Source: Pelobates cultripes
Taxonomy: Eukaryota > Chordata > Amphibia > Anura > Pelobatidae
Reading direction: 5' to 3'
Assembly: GCA_933207985.1 (NCBI GenBank)
Contig: OW240914.1
Location: forward strand, 200,274,007-200,338,006
DNA: 64,000 nucleotides
Under the pieces are notes generated by a model, which saw only the letters and a program-made list of their open reading frames with translations, was not told the DNA's origin and did not search any database. Below, in pieces: positions 23,836 to 36,490 of the stretch. Both the position numbers and the translations under genes were made by a program. Within the stretch, counting starts at the first letter, position 1. Each line of letters begins with the position of its first letter.

Positions 23836-26300
23836 GCCTTTTTTTTTTTTTTTTTTTATTATTTATAACATTTAACTATAATCAAATTTCCGGTTGAATT
23901 ACCAGAGTTTGATTTTGTTTGTTTTTTTGTGCTGTAGCATGGTTACACCAAAATTCTCTTGACTGATTGGGGTGACTCAAAAAATGTCTTCCAAACAGCA
24001 GGAAAATGCTTCTTAAAACACCATGAAAATGCATTACCATTAGATTTTTTTACTGGAGTTCCATTTTCACAGACGTAAAAAGCCTGTTTGGCATCAATGC
24101 AACATTTAGCCAGACCAAAGATAAAGTTTAACTAGGCAAGTGGCATCCATATAACTAGCCCTGTCAATTCAGTGCCTCAATGCATGGTATGCTTCTCTCT
24201 TCTGTGATAGTGAAAAGAAAATGAAACATGTTAAAATTATTATGCTGGGGTCTGCGAGACCTGCCCCTTTTCTGTCACGCTGAGTGGTGAATGATGTCTA
24301 GAAGGCAAACTGCAAACTGTGCTAATGAATAGTATAGATTTTTTTTTCTGATATTTTTTATGACAACCATTTTTTATGACAACTAATGAGTCAACATCTA
24401 TATATGTTGTCTAATATTCAAGGTTTGCTTGAAGCAAAATGCATTATAGGCAAGTTCGGTGTCCACTACATAACTGACTTGGTAGTTAAGACATGAGCGA
24501 GACAAGTGGCATATGTTGAGGTCAACATTTATTATGCTCTAGGCCAGATATCATGGTAAGCAAAACAGGGGCCTTGTAAACCATCTGTGTTCCTTAGGGC
24601 ACTATGTAAAAGTGTGAAGATAATAAGGATTCCAAGAAATCAGTCATTATCAGCCTTTTTCAACAAACATTCACAAATTTGCTTTTGTTTTAATATGGCT
24701 GATAATGCATAAAGCAATATCTCTGCTTCCTTTGAAATTAGTAGGGTTTCACATTTTCCAGTGAATAAACACTATGACTGCGATGACAGGGACTCATTTG
24801 CATGTGCCGCTGCATCCTTTCCATTCCTGAGTGTAACAAGAGATGCCAATCTGCGTCCTTTTGCTTGTACATGCAAAAAAAATATTAGGGAATCTGCATT
24901 TTCTGCTTATTTTTATATAGTTGTGTGGATGCCTGCGAATCTCAGAAAATCCCCAGGAGATGGTAAAGGCAAAGTGACAAATTTAGCATGATTACTTGTT
25001 GACAGGAAAGTTCACCATCCTAGGCAATAAGCTACAGTGCCACCTACCAATGCTGTTAACTTATCAGTAGCTGGAGAATGCATTAGCAGCTTTTTAAATA
25101 GGTGTCTGAATTTTTAGGGACCCTTCTTTTGATGTACAGATACATCTAAGACTGGTTGGCATCTGATAACATTGTGATTTCTTTTTCCTGACTTATTACC
25201 ATTCTGAGTACATCATTTCAGACAAACAGCTCTGTTTTCTTTCTTTGATGTCTTGACAAGTGCTGCACATCTTCTACATCTCTCACAAGGTGGTTACATT
25301 CAAATGTTCTAACAAAAGACTTGAAAAATAAATTTCTCTTGTGTGTGTTTGAATGTAAAATGTACAAAACTTGGAAAGAAAGATGACAGAGACAAAAACG
25401 GGTGACAGAGAAAATAACTCCGATAGAAAAAGAATATATATTATAGGATATTATAAGATTGATTTATAGAGTTTAGAAAACACAATGTCAAAGGGCAGTG
25501 AAGAGTTGGCCTTACAATACCACAACACAAAGTAAAATAAATAAATTGATACACTTAAAGCTGATATTTTGGCACCATCAACTTGGCAACAGAGGTTTAA
25601 AGTCACTAGCTTCATACAGTTTTGAAATTCAAGCGATTTCAAAATGTTTCTTCATTAAATATGCTGTACTGTTCTCTCTTGTATCAAAAACACTAAATAC
25701 CAAAGTGCCAATGGCTAAGTGATGATGCAAAAAAAAAAAAAATAAGCATTGGGAGATGAGCAGTGGAAAAGTGAAATTGATCTTGGGAGCAATGTATTTC
25801 AAGGATTGAATGATGTGTAAGGTATGAAGTCTTTAATGATGGTCCACATGGTGGTGACAACCATGATCAAAAAAGTCCCCAAACCCTACTTCAGGGTACC
25901 ATGGGCATCCATTCCAGTCATTAGGGATCTGACTCAAGCAGACTCTGCAAAATGGAAATTCATTAAGCAATTTTAAAACAAAAAGCAATACCATGTTCAC
26001 TGGAATTGCAATTAATGTCCCCTGATGAATATTTTTATTTTTAAATTTAACTTGATTAAAACAAAACTTGGGGCTTAATGCATTTGCTGATAGGATTCAG
26101 ATACATTTTCAAGGACAGCGGTATATAGTGGGGTTTATTTATTAAACTAAGAACTCTCAGTTTCCTTCAGTTGTTTAGTGAATAAAGCTCAGGTGGTATC
26201 TGATGCTCATAATTGACAAAGTTAATTAATCCCAGGGGTCCCACATGTGTGTAAAAGTGACACATAGTATTCAACAAGAACCTTAATTATTGAGTAATGC
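23836..26300. other. no recognised feature except short runs
   Basis: It holds a poly-T run at about 23840-23858, a 16-bp tandem repeat TTTTTTATGACAACCA at about 24353-24384, and a poly-A at about 25728-25741. The region 24740-25000 is of higher complexity but no family or exon was recognised. Confidence 0.45.
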
Positions 26301-26489
26301 TTTCTTATGCGCGGTTTGAATGCACGTGCGGCTCTTTCCGCGCATGCACATTCGGTGCTGAAGTCGGCAGGAGGAGGAGAGTTCCCCTCCTGCTGTAAGG
26401 GGTTTTAACCCCTTCAGCCCAGTGGGAGGGGAGCCATGAGGGTGGGATCTTAGGACTACATAGTGTCAGGAAAACACTATAGTGGTCCT
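26301..26489. mobile_element. TTAA MITE family A, 3' fragment
   Basis: The end reads CAGGAAAACACTATAGTGGT then CCTTTAA, with TTAA at 26490-26493. The interior has GGGGTTTTAACCCCTTCAG, matching the copy at 38990-39472. The left part (GCGCGGTTTGAATGCACGTG, TTTCCGCGCATGCACATTCG) is CpG-rich and resembles the interior of the copy in gria1 intron 7. Confidence 0.75.
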
Positions 26490-26677
26490 TTAATAATATC
26501 TATTTTTTTCATCATGTAGATAGAGAATGTTGATGACTCATCAGCAAAAATGACAGTCCTCTTATTAAAATCTCAGATTGCAGATAATATTGCTAAATGA
26601 TATAACAGAATTACTTCAATCTTTTTTGTAGCCTTCATTACAATTAAAATTAGTGCATCATCCCCATAAAAAAAAAA

Positions 26678-26795
26678 TGTACGCAAAATAATAATCGTTA
26701 TTGCAACATAGTACTATTATAATCACTGCAAAAAAATGCAAGCAAAATCATAATCGTTATTGCATCATAGTACTATTATAATCACTGCATTATGC
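26678..26795. repeat. 59-bp tandem duplication
   Basis: Units 26678-26736 and 26737-26795 share ATAATCGTTATTGCA and CATAGTACTATTATAATCAC, with a few differences near the start and after TTGCA. It is older than the identical 79-bp pair at 22683. Confidence 0.85.
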
Positions 26796-28107
26796 AATAA
26801 TCTGTCCATAAAACAGCAGATGTGCTATGACTGTGATCCCACATTGCGTATGAAATTGAAGAATTATTTTATATAATTTACTGATGTCATAATAAAATTC
26901 CTGGGAGGGTCCCACATTACCAGTTAACAAACTGCACAAGAGGCCTGCATTATACTTCCATTCATAACATATCTGAACTTTTGAAGGACATTAGGCAGAT
27001 TTTTATTAAATGTAATCATTACAGACCGTTCTTGTCACTGTTACAACTGTCACTTTTGGTCCCATCCTTCAGAGACAAGATCATCACAAAGTAAAGGTGC
27101 GCAAAGAAGCCAGCCTCAAGCATTTCATCTATTATTAATCACTCAGCGCTGGAATGATAGGACTCCTGGGAGACGGGGACATAAATATTTATGACCTTGT
27201 TAGCAAATGCTTTTTAAAGAGACAGCAGGAGGATCAACTCTGTTTATATTTCATGAAACTACGCATAGACTTCATGTCATGTTACAGATCAGGGAGCATA
27301 TGAAGTGGAGCAATTTATCAAAGATGTCAGGCTCTTAACTTCTATACATCCAGTGCAAGAAGTCAAATGGAGATGTTGAGGGTTATAGAGATATGGACAG
27401 CATCTGTTACCAAACCACTTCTGCAAGAGACTGCAGTGGGCAGGAAGACAGAGGTGTTGAGGGACTAACATTCTCCTTGCAACAGAGGCAAATAGTGTCG
27501 GTATTAGCTGGAGGAATAACACACATTTGTCCTGCAAACAAATCCAATATTTCACACTAGTTTAAACTTGTGATAATGTTTAAATATGAAATTAATGTAT
27601 ATCAAATGGTGTTGATTTGTAGGGCTGCAGCTAAAAGGCAATTGCTGCTTCCCCCTCTTTAAATTAAGGCAGGGTACACAATATATTTCAAATGGCAAAG
27701 GCAACAGCTTTATTTGGTTCACGCTTACAATCTGAATGTAACACAGCCTATGATCTAATGTCCAACTCCCATCTTCTGTTTGATGAGGCATGTCTCCCCA
27801 GACACCACTTGAGAATAGTTTCCCATCTTTTTCACTTTACTTTGCAAAACCTGCAAATGTGATAACAGATATACAGAAGCAAGAAAGAGAGAGAGAGATA
27901 GAGAATAGCCACAACAAACTATAAAACTAAATTATGATAGGGAGATGGAGTGAACAGAACCAAATGGGTAGACACTAATATTACATTTAAACACTTAAAT
28001 ATACTATGTATAACCCTAAGTAGAAATTAAACAACTTGCCTGCATATCAAATTTAAAACCCACCAATGATTAATCCTAATATCTCTGACCTGCTTACATA
28101 GTCTAGT

Positions 28108-28109
<2 letters not shown>
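26796..28109. other. no recognised feature
   Basis: Nothing recognised. The stretch 27090-27290 is balanced in composition and free of repeats and may be conserved noncoding sequence; this is untested. Confidence 0.4.

Positions 28110-28199
<90 letters not shown>
28110..28199. repeat. TA microsatellite, two blocks
   Basis: Two long TA runs are separated by a short T run (TATTTTTTAT), giving a near-perfect self-complementary tract of about 90 bp. Confidence 0.95.
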
Positions 28200-28202
<3 letters not shown>

Positions 28203-28859
28203 TTCAGATATAACTCATTCTAAGCCCTTCATATTAGTGGGGGGTGGGGGGGAATAGAAAAATGTGAATATATTCTCCTCTATATTTGTAATGTATCCTT
28301 TGTTTCAATAAAAGTTAAAACAAATATTTGATGAACTTTAGTGTTATACAGGCTTCATCCTAATGTACTAGTAGGAGCTGTTCATGGTGCTGAATTTAAT
28401 ATGACCTTTTCTGCAGTGAATCTTAATATGTACATGGTTTAAGGGAGCTACACGCTTTAGTTAAGAGATACCCAGTGTCACCAGCACAATAATACACACT
28501 GGGCATTTTATGGTTGATTAAGAGAGTACAGTTTAGTTCCATGAGCCAGTGTGGGGAACAAAATACATTTTCAGTCTGAACCAATTCTATTTTCTGTTTG
28601 AATTGTTCTAGTTTGTACAGCAAAGTTCTGATCACTGTTTCTATCCATCTGTTGCTCCTGGGTACCAAGCACACTGAATAATTCAAGCTCACAGGAAATG
28701 GAGATAGTACTAGCAGACCACACACTCCATCCACTGGACCACCAAGGATTATGCCCCTTCCTGCTCAGGCAGTAAATGATATGGTTGTGAAGATGAACCT
28801 GTATTTATTTAAAGGAATAAAAGCAGGGAGTTTCCCCACACAGGCATCAACCATACACA

Positions 28860-29015
28860 CCATGTTCATGACCCACAAGTAACCTTCCTTTTCCAAATTC
28901 ATCACACATTCACAGCCCCACAAATAATTCTAATCACACATTTACAACGCTCCACAAATAATTCTAATACACAACTTTCCTTACACATACAGCCCCACGT
29001 TACACACAGTCAACT
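28860..29015. repeat. ACACA-rich low-complexity block
   Basis: Imperfect direct repeats of CCACAAATAATTCTAAT(C/A)ACAC and related CACACAT/CAGCCCCAC pieces. A simple degenerate minisatellite. Confidence 0.6.
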
Positions 29016-30488
29016 CTCATCACACATAGCAGAGGTAGTTAAAGGAGATAAATGGGGATACAGTTTAAAATGCTAATAGAAGTCAGGAAATAAGTGAAGA
29101 GAAGGGGAGGCTAGTAGAGATTTGTGTAAAAAAAAACTTACAAGGGTACAGAAATCATGAAAAATACTTTGACACAGAAAAATGCATAAAAGACTCTGTG
29201 GTACAATGTTAAAATGTTGATGGAGACTGAGGAACAGAGACAAGCTCAGGGGAAAAGACAGTCAAAGGGAGAAACAAAAAAAAGCAAAAGGGTTGGCAAA
29301 AAAGAGGTTTTGGATTGAGATGTGGCATTCACAATGAGTGGCAAACTGGTTATTGTCTTGGGCAGTAAAGTCATCACACCCTTTCATTACCTGCACTAAA
29401 GATTCTGGGGAATGGGATTCACATTCATTAGTATTAAAGAATCTCCCAGCTTGACCTTTAATGAGAGTAATTACTGCTTCAGTTAACAAATGTAAGATAG
29501 GCTATATTAACATTGTGCTCGTATGAGTCCAGTGCCATTATAACATTCATATAAGTAACATCATTATATAGTAACAGCATTATATATTCACTATTTTAAA
29601 GATAATCTACAGAAATTGCCCTTTATTCCTCCAAAATTGTATTCGTTGTTAAGTAAAGAGAAAGATAATTGAAAAATAATGTATACAAAGGGAATTCAGC
29701 TTCTTAATGTGAGATTATTAGAACAGTTCTATAAAATTGTGAAAAAACATACCCAGTTTATTGATTCATATATAAAATAGAGAATCTTCTTGATAAAGCC
29801 CACCAATAAAGAGTTAACCTCTTCCCCTAACAATAACACATCTACTGCAGGAAAATAAAGCTGTTAAAACTACAGGCAAAATAGGTTAATTTGCTTAATT
29901 TGTCCAGGCAAATATCCAGAGGAACCTTACTGCAGGCACCCAAGATAAGAATGGAGTCATTTTGTAATTGTTAATTGATAATAGAAATTAAAACAATTAT
30001 ATTTGCCTGGGGAAGAAGAAATTAGCCAGGCATAGAGGGAACAAAGATTGCAGTGAGAAAATTACTGATTCTTTGATGCAGATTTTGAGATGAAAACCAA
30101 TAGGAATTGAGCCTCTGTCTCAGCTCCAGAAAGCAATATATACGTACATACGAAGCTCTTGTCTTGAGGACAGTTCTCTGATAGTGACATGGTAACAGGG
30201 AATGAAAGAGAGACATTGCAATGCATTGACTATAGCTCTATTAAAAGATTGTTCCGGACCTTCAAAGATCATGCTGAGGGGATGAACTGATTATTTATTT
30301 TGTAGTTCATTGAAACAACAGCATTCTCTTATCTTATTTTTGTATTTATATTGCATGTAAACAGGACAAAAAATCTATTTGCATGTGTCAAAATTACATT
30401 CCAAACATCAAATATCTAAAAGAGCAATCCATTAAGTTTGCCATGTGCATCCAACTTCAAGCTGCATCACACTTTCAGGTAGCTAATC
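29016..30488. other. no recognised feature
   Basis: AT-rich intronic sequence. No repeat family or coding similarity recognised. Confidence 0.45.
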
Positions 30489-30496
30489 ATGTAGAC

Positions 30497-30667
30497 CAGT
30501 GGTTTCCAAACCAGTCCTCAAGGCACACTATCCAGTCCAGGATTTAGGGATTATCCAGTTATGTCAAGGTGTTTTTATTTCTTTCTAAAAACACCTTAGA
30601 TATGACTGGGTAATCCCTAAATCCTGGACTAGTAGGCGTTCTTTGAGGACTGGTTTGGACACCACTG
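30497..30667. mobile_element. hAT MITE, 171 bp, with perfect 8-bp duplication
   Basis: The element is almost one long palindrome: the left half CAGTGGTTTCCAAACCAGTC...TCCAGGATTTAGGGATTA pairs with the right half TAATCCCTAAATCCTGGA...GACTGGTTTGGACACCACTG. Flanks at 30489-30496 and 30668-30675 are both ATGTAGAC, a perfect 8-bp target duplication diagnostic of the hAT superfamily. The CAGTGGTxxCCAAACC terminus also fits hAT families. Non-coding. Confidence 0.92.
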
Positions 30668-30904
30668 ATGTAGACAGTCATTGCTTGTCTGCACATATAT
30701 TAATAGTGTAAGATCAGGAGTTACTGGATACTTTGATGCATTTCTCCCTTCTATGAACCACCATTACCCTCTTAAGTACTGCTACAAATACTGTGTTTAG
30801 TCTAGCTAATTCATTGTCCCACATTGGCCAACACATTCAAGGTTATTCACTGAATCCGGAGCTGTAGCTAAGTTAATTCTGAATTGCAAAATGTATTTGT
30901 GACT

Positions 30905-31562
30905 ATAAATTTATGCTGCGCTCCTACACTCTGGCTCTTTCCTCTGCACAAGTAAATTACTTCAATACCCTCCTAACCACACTCTCCCACAAACCCAAAC
31001 AAATATTTCACACTTTTAATGCTCTCTTTCGCCCTGTTGCTCCTGCTCCTCCTACCACCCTGCCCGCCTCAAACTTTGCAACTTACTTCACTGAATATAT
31101 TTATACAATCAGGGAAGAGATCCTCTGTCCATACTCCAACTTCTGATGCTCGCCTCCAAGACTTCTCCAGGGCTGCACCTTTTCTGTGGAACTCCCTTCC
31201 CTTCTCCATTAGACTTTCACCCAGTCTCCACTCCTTCAAAAATATTTGAAAACACAATTCTTCAGGAAAGCATATCATTTAAACTGTTAGTGGGTTTGTA
31301 TCCCCCCCATGACTCCTCTCCTGCAACTGTCAAAAATAACCTACAAAGTCCTCAGTGAATACTTTTCTAGCAACCTATTTCATTACCCATACTTATACGT
31401 TTTGTGTCACTATACCCCACACGCTCTAGCATGTAAGCTTATTGAGCAGGGCCATCAACCCCTCTGTTTCTGTGCATCCATTTGTTTGGTTACAATTACA
31501 TGTCTGTTAGTACACCCATTGAATTTGCTGGCGCTATATAAATAATAAAATAATATTAAATA
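30905..31562 (+). mobile_element. L2-like LINE fragment lacking the RT core
   Basis: The plus strand encodes a linker-like segment between endonuclease and RT (S-Y-T-L-A-L-S-S-A-Q-V-N then FATYFTEYIYTIREEI) and, directly after about 31140, the post-RT C-terminal segment (FSRAAPFLWNSLPFSIRLSP). The roughly 1-1.5 kb that should encode RT between them is missing. It ends with the tail TGCTGGCGCTATATAAATAA TAAAATAAT, typical of L2-type 3' ends. This is an internally deleted copy, dead. Confidence 0.7.
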
Positions 31563-32479
31563 TTAATAATTGTTGAAATTCTCCAACTCTGCTAAGCTGG
31601 TCTAAATTTAGCAATTTGGATGTCAATTCGCTATAATTCATAGTTTAGTAAATAATCCTGATTGACTCAGTGACGAATAATGAGAGGTTTAAGGATGCTA
31701 TTGCACTCTCGTTTCACTTATAATTGTTTGCAACCAGTCTGCACTTTATTGAAAATCCCTCATTAGACTGCTTCCTACTAATATCTGACTCTCTTCTCAG
31801 TTGCATCAGACTGCATACTCTATCAAAGTAATTAGATTTCTTATCCCAAATGGAGAAGTGTCTCTCTCTCTCTCTCTAGACCATTTAGTGTTTCAGCTCC
31901 AAATAGCACCTTCTCTAATTATACTGGCCACTTTTAGTAAAGACACTACTCTCTCCAAATATAAAAATCCATTAAATCAGTTACTGTGTCTCATTAAACG
32001 TCTTGGTATGCTCAGTGCCAATTATTAGACTTTGCCTCTCTAATTAGATTGCTTAATCTCTTGTTGTATATGTTTCTCTCTTTCTCCTCATTAGATTACT
32101 GACTATCATTCGACAGCAGTCTCCCATTAGTACACTTCTCATTGAATCATACCGCTTACTCAAAACTCACCACCAGCACCACATTCGCTTTACAGTGCTG
32201 CCTTCTCTTTTACAGTGCAATATTTGAGTAAAAAGCATCCTCCCATTCATATTTTAGTAGGTTTTTTATTTTTTTATATGTAATATATTTTCACTAATTG
32301 ACACTATTTCTCAAAATGCACATGGATTTATTTTTCTGATTCTCTCCTTTTTTACTTTCTCATTGTTTTTTAAATAAAATTTATTTTAAACATATTTTAC
32401 AACCAGTGCAGGTCTCATGAATGGTAAGTATGTCAAATGTCAGAGATACACGTCATAATTTGGTCCACATTGGGAAGTG
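31563..32479. other. no recognised feature
   Basis: Contains a TC run at about 31862-31877 and repeated CTCTAATTAGATT / CTCATTAGA-like phrases at roughly 60-70-bp spacing between 31750 and 32150, possibly a degenerate tandem array. Otherwise nothing. Confidence 0.4.
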
Positions 32480-32484
32480 TAAAT

Positions 32485-32821
32485 CCTACTTTATAAAAAA
32501 GTGATTAAAGTGGTTATGGTGCCTGTAGTCCCTGGGCATTGGGACTGCATGATTACTAAATAGTTTACTCACCCTTTAGCAGAGATTCACTGTCTCTATC
32601 AGCCAGACATCCTGCCTACAATGACAATATAGCAGAAGAAGAGCTATGCTTATGTCTCGTGCCATAACAATTCATACCAGAGATTGAGGTAGTGAGCTGG
32701 CAGACGATATCTTCAAAACTTGAAGGTTTTTGACCCTTTAAGGTAAGATGGATGGCCAGGATTTCCTGGCAGAATAACAACATAATTGAGAGGAAGTTGT
32801 TATGGTGCCAGGAGGTTTCCT
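32485..32821. mobile_element. TTAA-type MITE, second family
   Basis: It starts AAAGTGGTTATGGTGCCTGT and ends GTTGTTATGGTGCCAGGAGG then TTTCC, followed by TTAA at 32822-32825. The terminal GTTATGGTGCC motif is present at both ends. Interior non-coding. Confidence 0.55.
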
Positions 32822-32825
32822 TTAA

Positions 32826-33030
32826 GCAGGGCTTAGAATGTCACTTATTAACTGGTCATTCTGTTCCATTAAGGTGCACAATGGAGCACACTATAGTGCA
32901 GTGGTGCCTGTCCTTTTTTGTGATCACCGACAACAGGTGGTCCTTCTCACAATATTGTGCATGTGCAGGTGGCTTTAATGTTGTTGCTGATCACGTCATC
33001 TATCAATGGCTTTAATGTTGTGGCTTTTAA
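32826..33030. mobile_element. Tc1-like terminal fragment
   Basis: The block contains GTGGCTTTAATGTTGTTGCT and GGCTTTAATGTTGTGGC, which resemble terminal inverted repeats of vertebrate Tc1/mariner elements that end in ...TTTAATGTTGTGGCTGATC. No transposase is present. Weak call. Confidence 0.4.
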
Positions 33031-33559
33031 TTTTTTTTTACCTTCATCACAGCTTATGTCACATTTTTTTAAAGCCTTACTAGAAAGTTATGCAAGCTTC
33101 TAGCCAAATTAACTTGTAAGTCTAAATTAATTGTCAGATGGAACTTCCAGTTTTAATACTGACACTTATTAAAAAAAAGTTTTAAGGGCTGTATTCAGCC
33201 TATTACAACCCTGAATATATTGCAGCCAAGGCACACTTTGAGGTGGCTTGAGACACTCCATTGCTATAGATGTCTGAGAAAATAATGCATTAGCCTTTGG
33301 GGATTCCCATGCTATCAGCAGTCCAAACACTGACACAATTAACTATATTTTTAAATTTAATTATTTTTCATGTGATTAAGCCTAGCCACAATTATATGTT
33401 ACACACTTTCTGTATTTTTTATTTTTTTTATTTTATAATGAATATTTTTGCTTTATAATTAGTGAACAATATCATGGTCATATGAGCTACCACATACACC
33501 TAGGCACACCAGCATTGTCTTTCTTGTAATACTGGTGTAATTCAGGGCATAATTTTATG

Positions 33560-33625
33560 AGGTTTTATTGGCACTAACAACCTTGTACAATGCTTTGCAA
33601 TCTGTTGGCTCATTATAAATAACAG
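33560..33625 (+). mobile_element. LINE/SINE tail fragment
   Basis: TTGTACAATGCTTTGCAATC then TGTTGGCTCATTATAAATAA resembles the 3' tail shared by L2-type LINEs and related SINEs. Very short and degenerate. Confidence 0.4.
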
Positions 33626-33835
33626 TTGTGATGCTGATGTACTGATTAATATAGGCTGCTTTTTGTACTTGTCGGTTTGATTCTGCATCAGCCATTGTTT
33701 AATAAAGAAATTTAAAGTCACAAAATGGATAACACAAATGTTAAATGTTAGAAATGAAAGAAAACATGACACCAGTGAGAGGAAGAGAACATGAAGCGTT
33801 CTAGGCTGAGGCTGAGATGTAGTGGTCTACCGCTG

Positions 33836-33914
33836 TTAACTCCTTCAGGAACAAGGTTAGGCAAATGTCTTCCTATATGACAATCCTGCAATGTTGTGGT
33901 CCTGAAGGAGTTAA
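33836..33914. mobile_element. 79-bp palindromic TTAA MITE
   Basis: Inverted ends TTAACTCCTTCAGGA and TCCTGAAGGAGTTAA with TTAA at the extremes. Related in size and layout to the 80-bp element at 11848-11927 but with the CTCCTTCAGGAC variant of the terminus. Non-coding. Confidence 0.78.
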
Positions 33915-36383
33915 AAAAAACTGTTGTTAAATGCAGGTTATAGAGCAACCCATGATTATACCATTAAGAATTTTAGTTATCAACTTGCTGCATTCAAACT
34001 AAACCACTCCATTAACAGATTGTAAACCTCAAGGTAAACCTTGCAATGATATGTAACAAATGCTTGCAAATATATAAATGCTACAATCTTAAAGGTATCT
34101 CCTGTATGCATTCCCGAGAGTTTATATTGTAGAACATGTGCGATATTAGTTATAGAAAAAAAGACAAAGAATAAAGACACACATTATAACCATGAACTTT
34201 CAGGATCTGACGAGATATACAAACATACTATATATTTTGGTCCCTTCACTACACTACTAAGTGACTTAAAAAAATAAAATACCACCTGAATGCTTTGTTG
34301 GTTTCTGCTTATAAACATGAGAAAATGAATTAACTACATAACAGTAAATTTATAGATCAGGAAATAATATTTTACATTACATACTTTGTGATATATTCTA
34401 CTTCATATGCTATAATCTCCCCACATACACTATACTTTTTCCAAGCAATAGCAAGCATTTTATTTCCATTACACTGTCACATATTCCAATATTATTATAT
34501 TATTTCATATATATTATTCAAAGTGGCCCTTATATAATGCCCCCTGTGCTGTCAAATTACTCCCAAATGCATTGCCATATATATTGTCTCTGCCCATATA
34601 TTTTCATTTTGTCTGTTATAGTGTCCCCCATATTGCTCAGTGGCACTTATATCGGCCTCATATGTTGTAAGAGTTTCATTTTACTCTTTATGGCTTCCAT
34701 TTTGTATCTACTCTGTTTGCTTTACATTTTACTTAGTTAACATTTTGTGCTAGTGTTTGCAAAAGGAATGTATCGAGCACTATTTTCCTGATGCTTTAAC
34801 ATACGCATGTTTTATTGGTTGGTGTCTTGAGTACTCTTCCAAATATCGTGCCCTGGCAACTTCAGAATTATAAGTGAGAAAAACAGAGGTTAGCTAAGGA
34901 CAGTTGAATAACTAATTATGCAAGCTTTGCCTCACAGGCCACAGTGCTAATCTCTTGTTCAGTAAACTAATCTCTAACTAATAATAACAACAACATTAAA
35001 ACTATTATTATACTACAAACAAAACATCAAGTACAGGCATTTTATTCGTGTAAACTTGATGATGCACACATTTGAAAGGGAAATGTGCACCTAGTAGTTA
35101 TTTAACCCTTTGAGTGACAACAATAACACACATCCTTACTATTATAAATTCGCAATAAAAACTAATTAACTTCCTATGACTTTCACGATTGCTTCTGTAG
35201 GGAATAATTTATGGTTTTATTCTTTATAATTGTTAAAACAAATGACCTACGGTTTCGAAAGTGCTTGTGAAATATCCTAGCGTTTTGTTTGTGTGTGCGT
35301 GTGTGTGTGTCTGATTCTCAGACAGTTTTCTGGTATATTTATTACCTACTAGTGCAGGAAAAACCTTGTGTTTAATATTTCAGTTTGCAGTTCAGCTACA
35401 AAGATGGTATGATGTGGATTGACTAAAAATGAGTACATAAGATGGAAACACTAAGGAATATATAATAAATTGATGATCTCAACATAAGAATTCAAGTCAT
35501 GAGGGTGTTAGGATAAGCTGCAAGCTGAAAAGTAGAATATTAGGACAGGGTGTCTAGAAGATCAACCAGGAAAAGTAATATAAAGTGTATGCATAGTGTA
35601 CTATACAGCCAAACAAATTCTGACATTGTCTTTTTAATATCCTCCCTCATAATCACTCTGGTAATGAATTATCATGCTGCAGTACAGTTACAATGTTGCA
35701 ATGCTGAAGAGAGAGGTTGAATTATTCTCTGTGACCTGCTGAGAAAATCCAGAACCCGACATCAAAGCCATCAAACAGCACAAAGAGAAATCAGGTCTCA
35801 AACTGTCTTTGCAAAATTACTGGCCTTTCAGTCTTTCAGGAATCCTTTCATACCTTTCTAAGTTGAAAGTGTTCCTTCCCACATCTTTCGGGTGGTAGAA
35901 TGCAACCCTATCATTATAATGCACTTGGCTTGTTCAGCTGGCCTAGCCTAGAACATTGTGAACCTTCTCTAAGCTGGTACATCTGTGCAACCTGTGTACG
36001 CAATTTAAAGGGGGAGTAAAGTTAATGATTATCCGGAGCTACTGTCGGTTATCATGTTATGCTTTAGAGAGATATGATCTTTAATTAATACATTGCAGCT
36101 CTGCTAAGCTCAGATGCTCATTGATACAAATTGTGAATTTGCCCGTCACTTCTTCACTTCCCTGTGGGTGCTGCAGATTCATTTTATCCAGCTATCCAAT
36201 TTTATGCCCAGCCAATTCATACTCTGTTTAGTAATGTAAAACTAAAACATCAGTAGATTATGCACTAATGTGGGCACTGGGGTAATTCTTAGCATTGCAC
36301 TTACATATAAACAAACAGCACCTTTAATCTCTCCCATTGAACACATATTCATGTCAAAGGGTTAACTGATGTTGGCTCACATA
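33915..36383. other. no recognised feature
   Basis: AT-rich sequence with a GT run at about 35288-35312. No other repeat or coding similarity was recognised. Confidence 0.45.
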
Positions 36384-36476
36384 CAGGGGCATACCTAGAA
36401 CATTTGGCACTTGGGCCAATGCTGTATTTTCCCCCACCCTCACCCCAACTTTAAAACGTGAAAAACATCCACAATT
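36384..36476. mobile_element. older repeat interrupted by the L1-like retroposon
   Basis: The start CAGGGGCATACCTAGAACAT TTGGCAC resembles termini of dispersed amphibian DNA elements. The sequence is interrupted at 36491 by the 1.14-kb insertion and probably continues after 37646. Family not identified. Confidence 0.4.
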
Positions 36477-36490
36477 GTTTTTATGTTTTT

